Below, in pieces: positions 1 through 8,983 of a DNA stretch of 51,417 bases. Every line of letters begins with the position of its first letter. Position 1 is the first letter of the stretch. The stretch covers positions 1-51,417 of the forward strand of contig LSNO01000091.1 in the NCBI GenBank assembly GCA_002082305.1, in the 5' to 3' direction. The position numbers and the translations under genes were made by a program. The stretch comes from SAR324 cluster bacterium SAR324-CTD7B. Lineage in GTDB: Bacteria > SAR324 > NAC60-12. The notes under the pieces are model-generated. The model saw nothing but the letters and a program-made list of their open reading frames with translations. It ran no database searches and was not told the DNA's origin.

Positions 1-2247
1 GATGAATTGGAGATAAACGTCAAAGACGGTACTGGAATTTTTCGTGACACTATCGTTTATGATGCCTCAAACAAAGCGTACATGACTGCAAAAGAAGTGC
101 GGAGATTGGGAAAAAACCATTATGTGGCGAAAAACTGCACATTCACGACTTGTAATCCCAAATCTCCTGCTTGGGAAATTACAAGCAGTGAAGTAAATTA
201 TTATGTTCAAAACTTCTCATCATCCAGTGTTTCTACTTTAAAAGTTGGAGGAGTTGCTGTTTTTCATTTACCGTACCTTTCCTGGCCCACTGTTAAACGT
301 CGACAATCCGGATTTCTTCCTCCAGAATATCTCGTAATCCGGAGTAGTGTAAAAAAATGGGATTTAGGATATCGCTTTGGAATTCCATACTTTTGGGCAA
401 TTGATCAAGAACAGGATTTGACACTGACTTATGACTGGGTGGAGCGACGTGGACCAGGATTGCGTTTTGATTATCAATATGCATTGACCGAAGGAATGAG
501 AGGTGAAATCAAATACCAGCGATTTTTTGAACGGGATGCACGTGATCCAGAAAATGAATCCGGAAGTTTGAGTGCTCACGAGATAGAGCCATCCGAATTG
601 CATCCTCAACGCTTTAAATTCCAATTTAACCATAATCAACAACTGGATGGTCGGAGCCGCCTGATTGCTTCAGCTCTGGTTTACAGCGACAGTCAGTTTC
701 AAAAGGAATATGAACTGATTGAGAATCCTGCCCCAAACACCGCACAAAATTTTTCTGCAAACATCAACAGACAATTTCCAAAAGGAAGTATCTCACTTTC
801 TGCAACTCAAACCCGTGTATTCAGCGAATTAGCTTTGTTAAACAGAAAAATTGATCTCACACAAGTACAATATCTGCCTGCACTTACATTTCAATTTAGT
901 GATGCATTTTGGCGTAGTGGAAAATCAACGTTGTCAGGTTCAGTCGATGGTTCTGTAATTCGTTATTACAGAGTACAAGGATATAATGGAGAAGGGATTA
1001 CTGCCACTCCAAGTTTTAATTTTCAGTTCCCAGTTTTTCAGCTTTTTAACACCAGTTTTAAAATTGGAAAAAGATTTTCCAGTTTCAAAGTACGTGATCC
1101 GGATGTACCGGGAAGTGATGATGAATATGGATTTCAAATATTGGACGGAAAAGCAGAAATCAACACAACTCTATCACGAATATTTAAACAAGAATCAGGA
1201 ATATTCAGCCGTTTCAAGCACTTGTTGATACCACGCCTGCAATTCGATTACATCGAAGATGTACAGCAAATATCTGATTCCGGAGTTCCCTTCGGTGGAG
1301 TAATTTCAACACGGAGAATAACAACATTTCGGTTGGAAAATGTCTTGCTGGCCAAAAGACGTTACTTTGAGAGAAGCGTGAAACTAACATCTCTCTCATT
1401 AAACAGAATGCGCAGAAGACAAATGGATGTCGCCTTAATTCGAAAGTTAGGACTAATTCAAGGAAAGGAATTTGCTTCAGAAAAATTGTTTGTCGACCAG
1501 TTAGATAAGCTGTTTGGCGGTGCATTAAGCGCTCAACAAAAAGACACTATCCTGGCCTATGCAGAGAAAGGAGTAGTTCCACTTATTAGCAGCCAGATAC
1601 GAGGCCAGACTCGTGAAGGAAAGAGTTGGACCATGGCAAGTTTAAACTTTGTTCAGCATTATGATGTCTTAAAAAAAGATCCGGATTTTCAGCCAATCGG
1701 TCCGGCAGTAAAGGGGAATGAAACTGATTCAGGCCAACCATTATTACCTCTAAGGACTACTTTGAGTTTCAATCCCGGCCCGGGTTTTTCCATAAATTAT
1801 TTCAATCGATATCACCATCAGAAACGCCAGGTTGTAGAATATTCCGCAGGTTTTGGTTTCGGCGTTAGCGATCACAACAAAGCATCGGTGAACTTCCATA
1901 AAAACGAATTTGCCTATCAAACACCTTATGGTAATGATGTTGCTACTGCCAACACATTTGGTTTCAGTAACAGCTTTGAAGCAAGCGATGAATTAGCATT
2001 TGGATTTTCTGGAACTGTAAATTTGGATGCGGACAGTTACACTTTTCGACGACGTCTGACTTCAAGTGCTTTCACTTTGGATTACCGTCCTGACTGCTGG
2101 AACATTAGGCTTGCCCTGACAGAAAGTGTTGACAAAACGACAACCAGCAGTGGACGTGAAAAAGAATACATTAACCGGACTCTTTATGCCTACATAAACC
2201 TGGGCGGCATTGCGCTTCCGGAACAGATTTTGCCAGATTTGGAATAG
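1..2247 (+). CDS. lptD: LPS-assembly protein LptD (OstA), 5' end outside window
   Basis: The frame is open from the first base, so about 748 C-terminal residues are visible and the true start and signal peptide lie upstream. LptD is the outer-membrane barrel that, with LptE, inserts lipopolysaccharide into the outer leaflet. The N-terminal part is the end of the periplasmic OstA jellyroll: FTTCNPKSPAWEITSSEV matches the family pattern TC-x-P-x-x-P-x-W, followed by PYLSWPTVKRRQSGFLPPEY, the entry to the barrel. The rest is long alternating-hydrophobicity strands. Near the C-terminus RPDCWNIRLAL matches the conserved D-C-W segment; only one Cys is seen there, where E. coli has two adjacent ones. 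A barrel-like exported protein follows on the same strand; lptB, the ATPase of the same pathway, lies 6.7 kb downstream. Family assignment is confident from motifs and length. Confidence 0.93.
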   Translation, partial: DELEINVKDGTGIFRDTIVYDASNKAYMTAKEVRRLGKNHYVAKNCTFTTCNPKSPAWEITSSEVNYYVQNFSSSSVSTLKVGGVAVFHLPYLSWPTVKRRQSGFLPPEYLVIRSSVKKWDLGYRFGIPYFWAIDQEQDLTLTYDWVERRGPGLRFDYQYALTEGMRGEIKYQRFFERDARDPENESGSLSAHEIEPSELHPQRFKFQFNHNQQLDGRSRLIASALVYSDSQFQKEYELIENPAPNTAQNFSANINRQFPKGSISLSATQTRVFSELALLNRKIDLTQVQYLPALTFQFSDAFWRSGKSTLSGSVDGSVIRYYRVQGYNGEGITATPSFNFQFPVFQLFNTSFKIGKRFSSFKVRDPDVPGSDDEYGFQILDGKAEINTTLSRIFKQESGIFSRFKHLLIPRLQFDYIEDVQQISDSGVPFGGVISTRRITTFRLENVLLAKRRYFERSVKLTSLSLNRMRRRQMDVALIRKLGLIQGKEFASEKLFVDQLDKLFGGALSAQQKDTILAYAEKGVVPLISSQIRGQTREGKSWTMASLNFVQHYDVLKKDPDFQPIGPAVKGNETDSGQPLLPLRTTLSFNPGPGFSINYFNRYHHQKRQVVEYSAGFGFGVSDHNKASVNFHKNEFAYQTPYGNDVATANTFGFSNSFEASDELAFGFSGTVNLDADSYTFRRRLTSSAFTLDYRPDCWNIRLALTESVDKTTTSSGREKEYINRTLYAYINLGGIALPEQILPDLE

Positions 2248-2314
2248 TTAAATGAGCAATTACGATCACTTAGAAAATTGTAGAATTTATATTTTTCATA
2301 TTTTCTGTAATTAC

Positions 2315-3001
2315 ATGAGGTTTTTATTGATGCTGTCCTTTTGCATTTTTTTTGCGGCAGGAAGCTATGCACAGGAAAATGATTCTCCTGAGCCCAGCGA
2401 AATGGATAAACGCATTCTTGAATCACGAATTGCAGCTCCGGAACCTGAGTTCTTTGTTTCCGGAACATCCTCACGCTGGCAGGGGTTCTATTTTGGTGTT
2501 GGTTTCCGGAAAGTCGGGCTAAAAGTTGCAGATGATGTGATAATTTCAGATTCGGATGGAGAAGCAAACGGAATCGGTATTAATTTGGGATATTTTTGGG
2601 ATGAGCAGGTTATAGAATATGAACGGCAAATATCGATTGTTGAAGTTTCAAAAACTATTTTTCATGATGGAAAATCTGGACAAAGATTAGAAATAATCCA
2701 AAACAATTTTTGGTATTCTCAGTACCCAAAAATCAGTCGAGACTTCTATTTGCACTATGGTGCAGGTGTACAATTTACCAAAACGCGTTTTGCTGCAATC
2801 GGAAGCAATAAATCTTTTGAGGATGAAATTGCATTAGGAGTTGAAACTGGAGCCTCTTATTTTGTCACATCTAATTTCTTGTTATATTATCGTTTTTCGG
2901 TTGGTCAACAGATCCCCTTTCTTTCCGCCACAAATTCAAGTCCTTTTTTGAAACAAAGTCAACTGCATACTTTTTATCTAAATTATTTCTTCCCACTCTG
3001 A
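2315..3001 (+). CDS. Exported barrel-like protein, unknown function
   Basis: The start at 2315 begins a clear signal peptide (MRFLLMLSFCIFFAAGSYA, then Q). An in-frame ATG at 2252, 4 nt after lptD, would add 21 residues before the signal and has no better ribosome site, so 2315 is preferred but not proven. The mature protein of about 210 residues has alternating polar and hydrophobic stretches with many Tyr and Phe, and ends in LHTFYLNYFFPL, an aromatic C-terminus typical of outer-membrane beta-barrels. No family is recognised. Being directly behind lptD it is probably co-transcribed and may be envelope-related (inference). It converges with the regulator at 3010 with only a few bases between them. 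Confidence 0.7.
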   Translation: MRFLLMLSFCIFFAAGSYAQENDSPEPSEMDKRILESRIAAPEPEFFVSGTSSRWQGFYFGVGFRKVGLKVADDVIISDSDGEANGIGINLGYFWDEQVIEYERQISIVEVSKTIFHDGKSGQRLEIIQNNFWYSQYPKISRDFYLHYGAGVQFTKTRFAAIGSNKSFEDEIALGVETGASYFVTSNFLLYYRFSVGQQIPFLSATNSSPFLKQSQLHTFYLNYFFPL

Positions 3002-3009
3002 CTTGTTTT

Positions 3010-4560
3010 TCAGATTTTCAGATTTTTCGCACGATAATCTGTGACAAGTTTTTTAAGCGTTCTATTCATAAGTTCTTCCTTCTCCTCCTGAATAAAAACA
3101 CTGGGTGGAGCCGTTCGTTCCGAACACTGACTATTGTCTAATGGACAGCGTTCGCATGTCTGATTTACTTTCTCCACTGGAATTTGCGGATCGTTTAAGA
3201 ACTTAACTTTTCTTTTTAAAGCATTATCGATCCTTAATCCAAGCGAAACGCAGCGGTTCATTTTGGAGCGCAAACGCAATGCATGTGCAATGGAAATAAA
3301 AAGAACCTCGTCTCCACTTTCCACAAACTGAGCCCTCTGGGTTCTAATAAGAATTTTGTTGGGATTACCTTTTAGCTGTTCTTCTTCCAGAATTTTGAGT
3401 AAGGACACCGGTAGCCAGCGACGACAGTGATGCTCTTTTAAGCGTACACCGCTGGGTACCAATGTTCTTGGCATGTTCAATTCCTTGGTAAGTCTGATCT
3501 CATTTTTTCCAACAAAATGTTCAAAACGAAAATAATGCAATTCTGTGATTTTGAAAAGTCCCGGAAGGATTTGGCTGAGTCGATGTAAAAAGGTTTCCGG
3601 AGTTACTTCGTGGTGCTTCAGCAACTCAAGAATAGCATCGCCATTCCAAGTTTCTGACTGAAATATTTCTTTAAGCTCTTCTTTAACCTGGTTACGATTA
3701 ATCATCAAGGCACCGGCGAAATAAGAGGCCCTAAAATTGTCCATTACCTGGTCAAATGAATCGAATTGTTTATGGGGAGAAGTCCTGAGCCGCTTGCGGA
3801 TTTTTAGCTCCGAATATCCAATTTGCAAAGCTAACGAATAAACGTGTTGTGATGGAACAAGCTGGTTATTTAATAATAATTGAGATGGTTTACCAGGTAA
3901 AAAAATAAACCTCTGATCCGTCAATTCAGGATATTTTGAAAAGTCTGCTACTCTTGCATCAACAGAGTGAAGTTGGTGGAGTGTTTCAATTAATTCTTCC
4001 CGTGTTGGTGGGGAAAGGCGTGTCCATTTCTGCTCAAGTGCAAACTTCTCAGCCAATTCTTCAACTTCTTCAAAATAATTGTTGTGCATTTCTTGATAAG
4101 CTCTCAAAGACGCCAAAAAGAACTGCTCAACGTTCATGTCATACGCTCTTGAAATCTCCATCAACGTGCTGATAAGTGCTGCGGCTTTCTTGGGTGATGC
4201 AGTGAAAAGCTCCATCACATTTTCAAATGTGATCCCAAAAAGCTGAAAAGGGAATGAACCTAGAACTGATGAAGAAAAAAACAGTTCCGAGATTTGACCG
4301 AGCCGACCAGTCATGCTGATGGAAACCAAGTCATCGTATTCAACTCCTAATCCTTCAGCTAACATCATTATTTTTTCTGCTTTTGGATACTTTTTCCCCT
4401 TTTCTATTTCATTAATATATGAAGCAGATAACCCAGTCAGTGCGGCAAGTTGTTTAAGACCAAATCCTTTTTATTGTCTAAAACAGCGGAGCTTCATCCC
4501 AAAAATATAACGTAAATTAAATTTACCTGAGTTAGATGTCAGCTCTGGTTTATTACGCAT
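3010..4560 (-). pseudogene. XRE/DUF2083 (RamB/PrpR-type) regulator with in-frame stop in the HTH
   Basis: Read from ATG at 4560, the frame gives an HTH beginning with NLRYIFGMKLRCFRQ, then TAA at 4471-4473, then KGFGLKQLAALTGLSASY and INEIEKGKKYPKAEK in the same frame, continuing to 3010. Family members usually have Glu at the stop position (RQEKG), so one GAA-to-TAA change would explain it. The rest is a DUF2083-type regulator: a long helical sensor domain and a C-terminal Cys cluster (CERCPLDNSQC) of the type that carries an Fe-S cluster in mycobacterial PrpR. Relatives sense acyl-CoA or CoA status and control short-chain acyl metabolism, which fits the upstream acyl-CoA genes. The first start after the stop is ATG-ATG at 4368, which would give 452 residues lacking a usable HTH. 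It could be a real pseudogene or a base-call error. Confidence 0.82.
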
Positions 4561-4571
4561 CTTTTCCCCAA

Positions 4572-5768
4572 TTATTTAGTTTCAGTACCTGCACAAACTC
4601 CATCTTTTCTTAATTTTTCGATTTGTTTCAAATTATAACCAAGTTCTTTCAAAATAATATCCGTTTGCTCACCAAGCTCTACACCAATGTGCAGATATTC
4701 TGGTTTGCTTCCGGAAAACTTAAATGGGGATGCAATTTGTTTTTGAGAAGAACCATCCGGAGCCGGAACATCTGTAATCATTTCTCTGGCTTTAAACTGC
4801 TGATGTTCCATAGCTTCCGGAAATTCCAAAACCAATTCAACGCACGCATCGCAATCGGCAAAAACAGGTTCCCATTCAGTCCACGGACGTTCCAAAAATC
4901 GATCCCGGAGTATCCTCTTTAGACGCCTTTGTGCTTCCGGATCAGTCAATTTTGTTTTGAACAAAGTTTCCGGAAGCCCCATAGCATTTATCAATGCAGC
5001 AAGAAATTGAGGTTCCAAACTACTAACAGAAACCCAGCGACCATCTTGCGTTAGGAAATAATCATAAATAGTTCCGCCATTGAGCCAGGTTGATTCTGGT
5101 TCTGCTCCCGGTCCTCCTGCCAGCCAGTTTGCACTTTCAAATACTTTCATGCTGAACAAAGCATCTGCCATACTTATATCGACACTCTGTCCTTCTCCTG
5201 TTTGCTGGCGATGAATTACTGCTGCTAAAATTCCCATTACTACATGATATGAACCTCCAGCAATGTCCGCAATCTGAATACCCAGCGGCACAGGTGATTC
5301 ATTTTTTCGACGACTGTAATTACTTATTCCGGAAAGAGCGAGATAATTCAGGTCATGACCGGCACGGTTACGGTAAGGTCCGGTTTGCCCGTAACCAGTC
5401 AGTGAACAAAAAATGAGTGCAGGATTGTGTCTGCGGAGTTCCTCATAGTCCAATCCCAACCGCTTCATCACCCCAGGACGAAACTGTTCCAAAACGATAT
5501 CATATTTGCTGACCAATTGTTTAACAATTTTGACGGCATCAGGATTTTTCAAATTTAAGCAAATGGAGTTTTTGGAACGATTAATTGTCGCATGAGTTGC
5601 TGAACCACCTTTTACTTGAATCGGCAGCATTCTCACTAAATCCGGTCGTGTGGGAGATTCTACCCTTAAAACCTCTGCCCCTAAATCTGCAAGTATCATC
5701 GAGGCAAAAGGTCCCGGCAGTAACGTCGAAAAATCAAGAATTTTTAATGAGGAAAGGAGAGCAGGCAT
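4572..5768 (-). CDS. CaiB/BaiF-family CoA-transferase or alpha-methylacyl-CoA racemase-like
   Basis: 398 residues. The start MPALLSSLKILDFSTLLPGP is chosen at 5768 because the homologous region begins there and the upstream hydratase ends 1 nt before; the longer frame to 5867 reads antisense-like sequence. The family pattern is complete: LLPGPFASMILADLGAEVLRVE at the N-terminus, NRSKNSICLNLK, the FRPGVMKRLGLDYE helix, then GHDLNYLALSG. That last motif, with adjacent His and Asp, is more like the alpha-methylacyl-CoA racemase branch than formyl-CoA transferase. QTGEGQSVDISM follows. It would exchange CoA between acids or epimerise 2-methylacyl-CoA. It is the third gene of an operon with two hot-dog hydratases and a DUF2083-type regulator 11 nt downstream, pointing to branched or dicarboxylic acyl-CoA use. 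The exact substrate cannot be told. Confidence 0.9.
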   Translation of the reverse strand: MPALLSSLKILDFSTLLPGPFASMILADLGAEVLRVESPTRPDLVRMLPIQVKGGSATHATINRSKNSICLNLKNPDAVKIVKQLVSKYDIVLEQFRPGVMKRLGLDYEELRRHNPALIFCSLTGYGQTGPYRNRAGHDLNYLALSGISNYSRRKNESPVPLGIQIADIAGGSYHVVMGILAAVIHRQQTGEGQSVDISMADALFSMKVFESANWLAGGPGAEPESTWLNGGTIYDYFLTQDGRWVSVSSLEPQFLAALINAMGLPETLFKTKLTDPEAQRRLKRILRDRFLERPWTEWEPVFADCDACVELVLEFPEAMEHQQFKAREMITDVPAPDGSSQKQIASPFKFSGSKPEYLHIGVELGEQTDIILKELGYNLKQIEKLRKDGVCAGTETK

Positions 5769-5769
5769 A

Positions 5770-6186
5770 TTATTCCAGGGCGACCACAGCTTCTGCGATA
5801 ATGGTCTGTGCCTGTGGGGTGTTTGTCTGTAACTCAAGGCGCACCAGTTTTTCTCCGCCTTCCTCAAACTTTTCAGTAATTTTGCCGGTGCAGGTTACTA
5901 TGTCACCGATATGAGTCATTGCAGTGAAACGATTTTTCCAGCTCCTCAGAGTAGATTGTGGAACCCAGTTGGTGATCATCCTGGCCAGGTATCCTGTTGA
6001 AAGCATTCCGTGTGCAATTACGTCATCCAGTCCAGATGATTTAGCAAAATCAATATCCACGTGAATCGGATTATGGTCTCCGGATGCACCGCAATAGAGT
6101 GCCAGCGTATGCCGGGTTACTGGAGGAGTGATTAGAGCAGGAATTTCTTCTCCTACTTTTAGAGAGTCGAATGAAGGTATTTTCAT
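5770..6186 (-). CDS. MaoC-like (R)-specific enoyl-CoA hydratase
   Basis: 138 residues from MKIPSFDSLKVGEE; the in-frame ATG at 6213 would overlap the upstream gene and adds nothing conserved. The hydratase-2 signature is present as YCGASGDHNPIHVDIDFA, giving the catalytic Asp and His of the hot-dog fold, and IAHGMLSTGYLARM is the usual following helix. Such proteins hydrate trans-2-enoyl-CoA. The partner gene directly upstream encodes a FAS1-like N-terminal dehydratase half, so the two probably form a heterodimer, as HtdXY-type and mesaconyl-type hydratases do. Family is certain; substrate is inference. Confidence 0.9.
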   Translation of the reverse strand: MKIPSFDSLKVGEEIPALITPPVTRHTLALYCGASGDHNPIHVDIDFAKSSGLDDVIAHGMLSTGYLARMITNWVPQSTLRSWKNRFTAMTHIGDIVTCTGKITEKFEEGGEKLVRLELQTNTPQAQTIIAEAVVALE

Positions 6187-6193
6187 ATTTTTT

Positions 6194-6637
6194 TCATTTA
6201 TGATGAAAAACATAATTGGTGCGGGTTTCAGCTACAATTTCACCTGCCTGATTGGTGAAAGTGTTTTCTGAAATCACAAACTGTAAAGTTCCTTCTTTTT
6301 TATCAATGATATCAGTAATTTTTTTGCAGACAGTGATTTTATCGCCTGCATATATTGGTGCAAAGTATTTGAAATTTTCTTCTCCGTGCAGCAATTTTTC
6401 CAGGCTTTCTCCCAACAAACTCATAAATGCCACCAAATCCAGTGCGTCTATTTCCAGCATAAAAGGAAAAGTTGGAGGTGCCAGCAATCCCGGAAGTCCA
6501 GCAGCTTTTGCTGCATCCGGATTTGTATAAATATCCCCGGTTTCCCCAAGTGCTTTTGCCAAAAATTTTAACCGCCCCTCTTCAACTGGTACAGTTACTG
6601 GAAGGAATTCATAGCCTATGTGTTTTTTGTCAATCAT
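6194..6637 (-). CDS. FAS1-like dehydratase (MaoC N-terminal type hot-dog subunit)
   Basis: 147 residues starting MIDKKHIGYEFLPVTVPVEEG. The pattern of a short lead, a long helix (GRLKFLAKALGETGDIYTNP), LLAPPTFPFML, then HGEENFKYFAPIYAGDKITV matches the N-terminal MaoC dehydratase family (PF13452-like), which lacks the catalytic hydratase-2 motif and pairs with a catalytic subunit. That subunit follows immediately downstream. This is the first gene of the acyl-CoA operon; about 135 bp of AT-rich sequence upstream separates it from the next coding region and is the likely promoter location. Confidence 0.88.
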   Translation of the reverse strand: MIDKKHIGYEFLPVTVPVEEGRLKFLAKALGETGDIYTNPDAAKAAGLPGLLAPPTFPFMLEIDALDLVAFMSLLGESLEKLLHGEENFKYFAPIYAGDKITVCKKITDIIDKKEGTLQFVISENTFTNQAGEIVAETRTNYVFHHK

Positions 6638-6773
6638 GTTTTCAGTGTAAATTTGCCGTGTTATTGCTCATAAAATATTTTTTGCATTTCTTAATTGGTT
6701 TTTTTACAAATCATTGATGATACACGTGATATTTAACTTTTTATTTCTCAATTACAAATGTTAGTAGAGTATA

Positions 6774-7589
6774 TCACAATCTTTTGCAGAACTCAGACAG
6801 GTGCGGAAGTTCCCTTTGACAGAGAGTACTTGCACAAGCTTCAATTTTGTTAAGACTCGGTCTTGAAGCCGGCGGCATGTTTTTTGTGCGGTTACGTACC
6901 TTCAACAAACACTGAAGCAACCGCTGTTCCTGCTGTTTGATACTCATTTTTCCTCCAATACAGTAAGTACGCGCCACGTTAAAAGTTGACCATGCTGGTA
7001 GACGGTTCAGCTCAAAAACCAATGATTTCCGTATGTCTCTTAAATGTTCTGAATATTTTGCTTCCTGTCTGTTTGTGCTGCAAACTGAAACAGATTTTTT
7101 GCTGCTGTTCAAAGATAACAATGAAAACCGACTGGCAATCAAGAACATCGAGGTCATTCCTAAAAAAACTACTACTGCAATCATCAACCAAATCAGCCAC
7201 TTTTTCCAATTTTTTGACGAAACTTTTTTGGTTTTTCCGTCTTGAAAACTAAGCTGAAAAAACTGCACTCTTCCATCTGCGGATTCTTGGTTCAAATTTG
7301 GCGTTTGTTCATGACCGAGAACTGCTCCTACCAATTTTATTTCTGCAATTTCCGGAGAAAGCATTTCATCTGTCAAATTTGAAATTCCTGCCAGATCATG
7401 TGCATAGCGTTGAATTAGCTGCAGAACTTCTGGTTGTTGACGCCAATTTCCCCGATTTACTTCCGGAGATGTAACTTTTGCAAGGTCTGTCCTGGTGAAC
7501 ATCTTGGCTTTCCGCTCTTTCCCTACACCTGTGTCACATACGCCAATAGGACGCCATTGAATGTATTTTAGTCGGGATATATCAGTCAT
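6774..7589 (-). CDS. Hypothetical single-span membrane protein
   Basis: 271 residues from ATG at 7589; the frame extends to a TTG at 7613, but the ATG is the more ordinary start. No family is recognised. About 120 mostly polar N-terminal residues lead to a basic stretch (KNWKKW) and one hydrophobic segment (LIWLMIAVVVFLGMTSMFLI), then a C-terminal region of about 125 residues with several Cys (YCIGG, CLLKV, ACASTLCQRE, EFCKRL), which would be periplasmic if the positive-inside rule holds. Cys in that compartment could form disulfides. It lies upstream of the acyl-CoA operon on the same strand and downstream of tRNA-Gln. Function unknown. Confidence 0.6.
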   Translation of the reverse strand: MTDISRLKYIQWRPIGVCDTGVGKERKAKMFTRTDLAKVTSPEVNRGNWRQQPEVLQLIQRYAHDLAGISNLTDEMLSPEIAEIKLVGAVLGHEQTPNLNQESADGRVQFFQLSFQDGKTKKVSSKNWKKWLIWLMIAVVVFLGMTSMFLIASRFSLLSLNSSKKSVSVCSTNRQEAKYSEHLRDIRKSLVFELNRLPAWSTFNVARTYCIGGKMSIKQQEQRLLQCLLKVRNRTKNMPPASRPSLNKIEACASTLCQRELPHLSEFCKRL

Positions 7590-7665
7590 GTTGAGGGAAA
7601 TGAATATTCCCAATGCAGGGAGGACTGAATAGGAAAAGAGTTGATGTGCTTATCAATATAATGAC

Positions 7666-7740
7666 TGGCTGGGGCGGCAGGGATCGAACCTGCGTATCAC
7701 GGGATCAAAACCCGATGCCTTACCACTTGGCTACGCCCCA
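7666..7740 (-). tRNA. tRNA-Gln (anticodon TTG), CCA encoded
   Basis: On the minus strand the 7-bp acceptor stem TGGGGCG/CGCCCCA is perfect. The D arm is GCCAAGTGGTAAGGC. The anticodon arm is TCGGG-TTTTGAT-CCCGT with anticodon TTG. The T arm is GCAGG-TTCGATC-CCTGC. The discriminator is G, as expected for tRNA-Gln, and CCA is genomically encoded at 7666-7668. Confidence 0.97.
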
Positions 7741-7811
7741 AATAACCAATAATTAAGGCTTCTTATTCTATCTTGGCAATGAAAATTTGCAAGAGATTTT
7801 CTGAGTAAAAG

Positions 7812-8489
7812 TTATTCTTCAACAATAAATTCAAATCCCAGTAAAGAAAAAGTGAAGAGAATAACATCAAAACCTATAAGCAGTTTCCACCAGGACCAGA
7901 CTTCCGCAGGATGAGAGCCAAAAAATAGAAAATCCGTAAGACGGACAACACATAATAGACTTGGAACCATCAGGGGAAAAATAAGAATCGGTAAAAGCAT
8001 TCCTTTCCCGCGTAAAGTTGATGTCATTGCAGTCAACAAAGTTCCTAATGAACTGAATCCAATTGTCCCAAAAAGAATAACCATTAAAAACTCTAACCAG
8101 TTTATTACCTCAATCTCGAAAAGAAACAGGCATAGAGGGATAAACAAAAGCTGCGAAATCAAAAGGAACAAGGTATTTGCCAGCATTTTACCTAAAAATA
8201 AAACACTACGTTCTACTGGTGCCAACAACAACCCTCCCATGCAGCCAGTTTCCATTTCCTGCATAAAAGATTTTTCCAGTCCAAGCACACCGCTCATCAG
8301 GAACACAATCCAGATAACCCCTGGAAGTGCCATCTTAAATCTGTCTGGTTCCTCTCCCATCGCAAATTGAAAGACCAGCAAAGTCAGAATTGCAAACAAG
8401 AGCATTGAAAGCAAGTTGTCTTTACGTTTCAAATCAATCAGTACATCTTTCCAGACCAAAATTAAAGTTTGTCTGAAAAACAATTTCAT
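7812..8489 (-). CDS. ccmB: CcmB, heme exporter membrane subunit (cytochrome c maturation)
   Basis: 225 residues with six hydrophobic segments and CcmB-type landmarks: an N-terminal WKDVLIDLKRKDNLLSMLLFA, ALPGVIWIVFLMSGVLGLEKSF, the long loop E-T-G-C-M-G-G-LLLAPVERSVLFLGK, and LLPILIFPLMVPSLL. CcmB is the transmembrane half of the CcmAB ABC transporter that drives release of heme-loaded CcmE in system I cytochrome c maturation. The usual neighbours ccmA and ccmC are not in the window, so the ccm genes are either split or this copy is isolated. It lies 39 nt downstream of the FmdB-like gene. Confidence 0.88.
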   Translation of the reverse strand: MKLFFRQTLILVWKDVLIDLKRKDNLLSMLLFAILTLLVFQFAMGEEPDRFKMALPGVIWIVFLMSGVLGLEKSFMQEMETGCMGGLLLAPVERSVLFLGKMLANTLFLLISQLLFIPLCLFLFEIEVINWLEFLMVILFGTIGFSSLGTLLTAMTSTLRGKGMLLPILIFPLMVPSLLCVVRLTDFLFFGSHPAEVWSWWKLLIGFDVILFTFSLLGFEFIVEE

Positions 8490-8528
8490 GATGAGGATTA
8501 GACTTTAAGGAAGAAGTGGAGAAAATAT

Positions 8529-8885
8529 TTAGGCGGCTTTTTCTTTGCTAGAAGTTTTAGCAATTTTATTTGAATTTGATTCCTTCTTTTCTGTTGTTTT
8601 TAATTTTTCAGCAGCTGGCGGCTTTTCCCCGGTAGTCGACTCCTTACTTGATGTGGAACTGCCTTCCTTTCCGGTTCTTTCTGTGTTTTCTTTTTCAGCC
8701 ACGTTGCTGGAATATCCATCTTTGTACCAGCCACCACCTTTAAGGTGAAATGAACTCATCGAAACCTGGCGTTGTGCACTGTTTTTCCCGCAATCCGGAC
8801 ATTCTTCCAAGGAAGGTTCACTGAATTTTTGCACTTCTTCAAACTGGTATCCACAACTCGTACAGAGGTATTCGTAGATTGGCAT
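8529..8885 (-). CDS. FmdB-type putative zinc-ribbon protein
   Basis: 118 residues. The start MPIYEYLCTSCGYQFEE is the classic FmdB zinc-ribbon opening; CTSC and CPDC supply the four Cys ligands, and QRQVSMSSFHLKGGGWYKDGY is the conserved end of the domain (to about residue 58). The remaining half is a low-complexity Lys/Ser/Thr/Glu tail, common in this family and probably disordered. Biochemical role is not established; family assignment is certain. It is divergent from lptB with about 100 bp between them that must hold both promoters. Confidence 0.9.
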   Translation of the reverse strand: MPIYEYLCTSCGYQFEEVQKFSEPSLEECPDCGKNSAQRQVSMSSFHLKGGGWYKDGYSSNVAEKENTERTGKEGSSTSSKESTTGEKPPAAEKLKTTEKKESNSNKIAKTSSKEKAA

Positions 8886-8983
8886 ATAATTCTCTTTCTG
8901 CTACAATTAATTTTTACTACAGCTAGGAAGACTATACAAAAAAAAATTATTATTGTCAATTCAGAGTTACCCGGAGACTTGGT

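Noticed and set aside
4471..4473. Stop codon in the DUF2083 regulator as a recoded codon
   Set aside because: It is TAA, not TGA or TAG, so selenocysteine or pyrrolysine cannot explain it.
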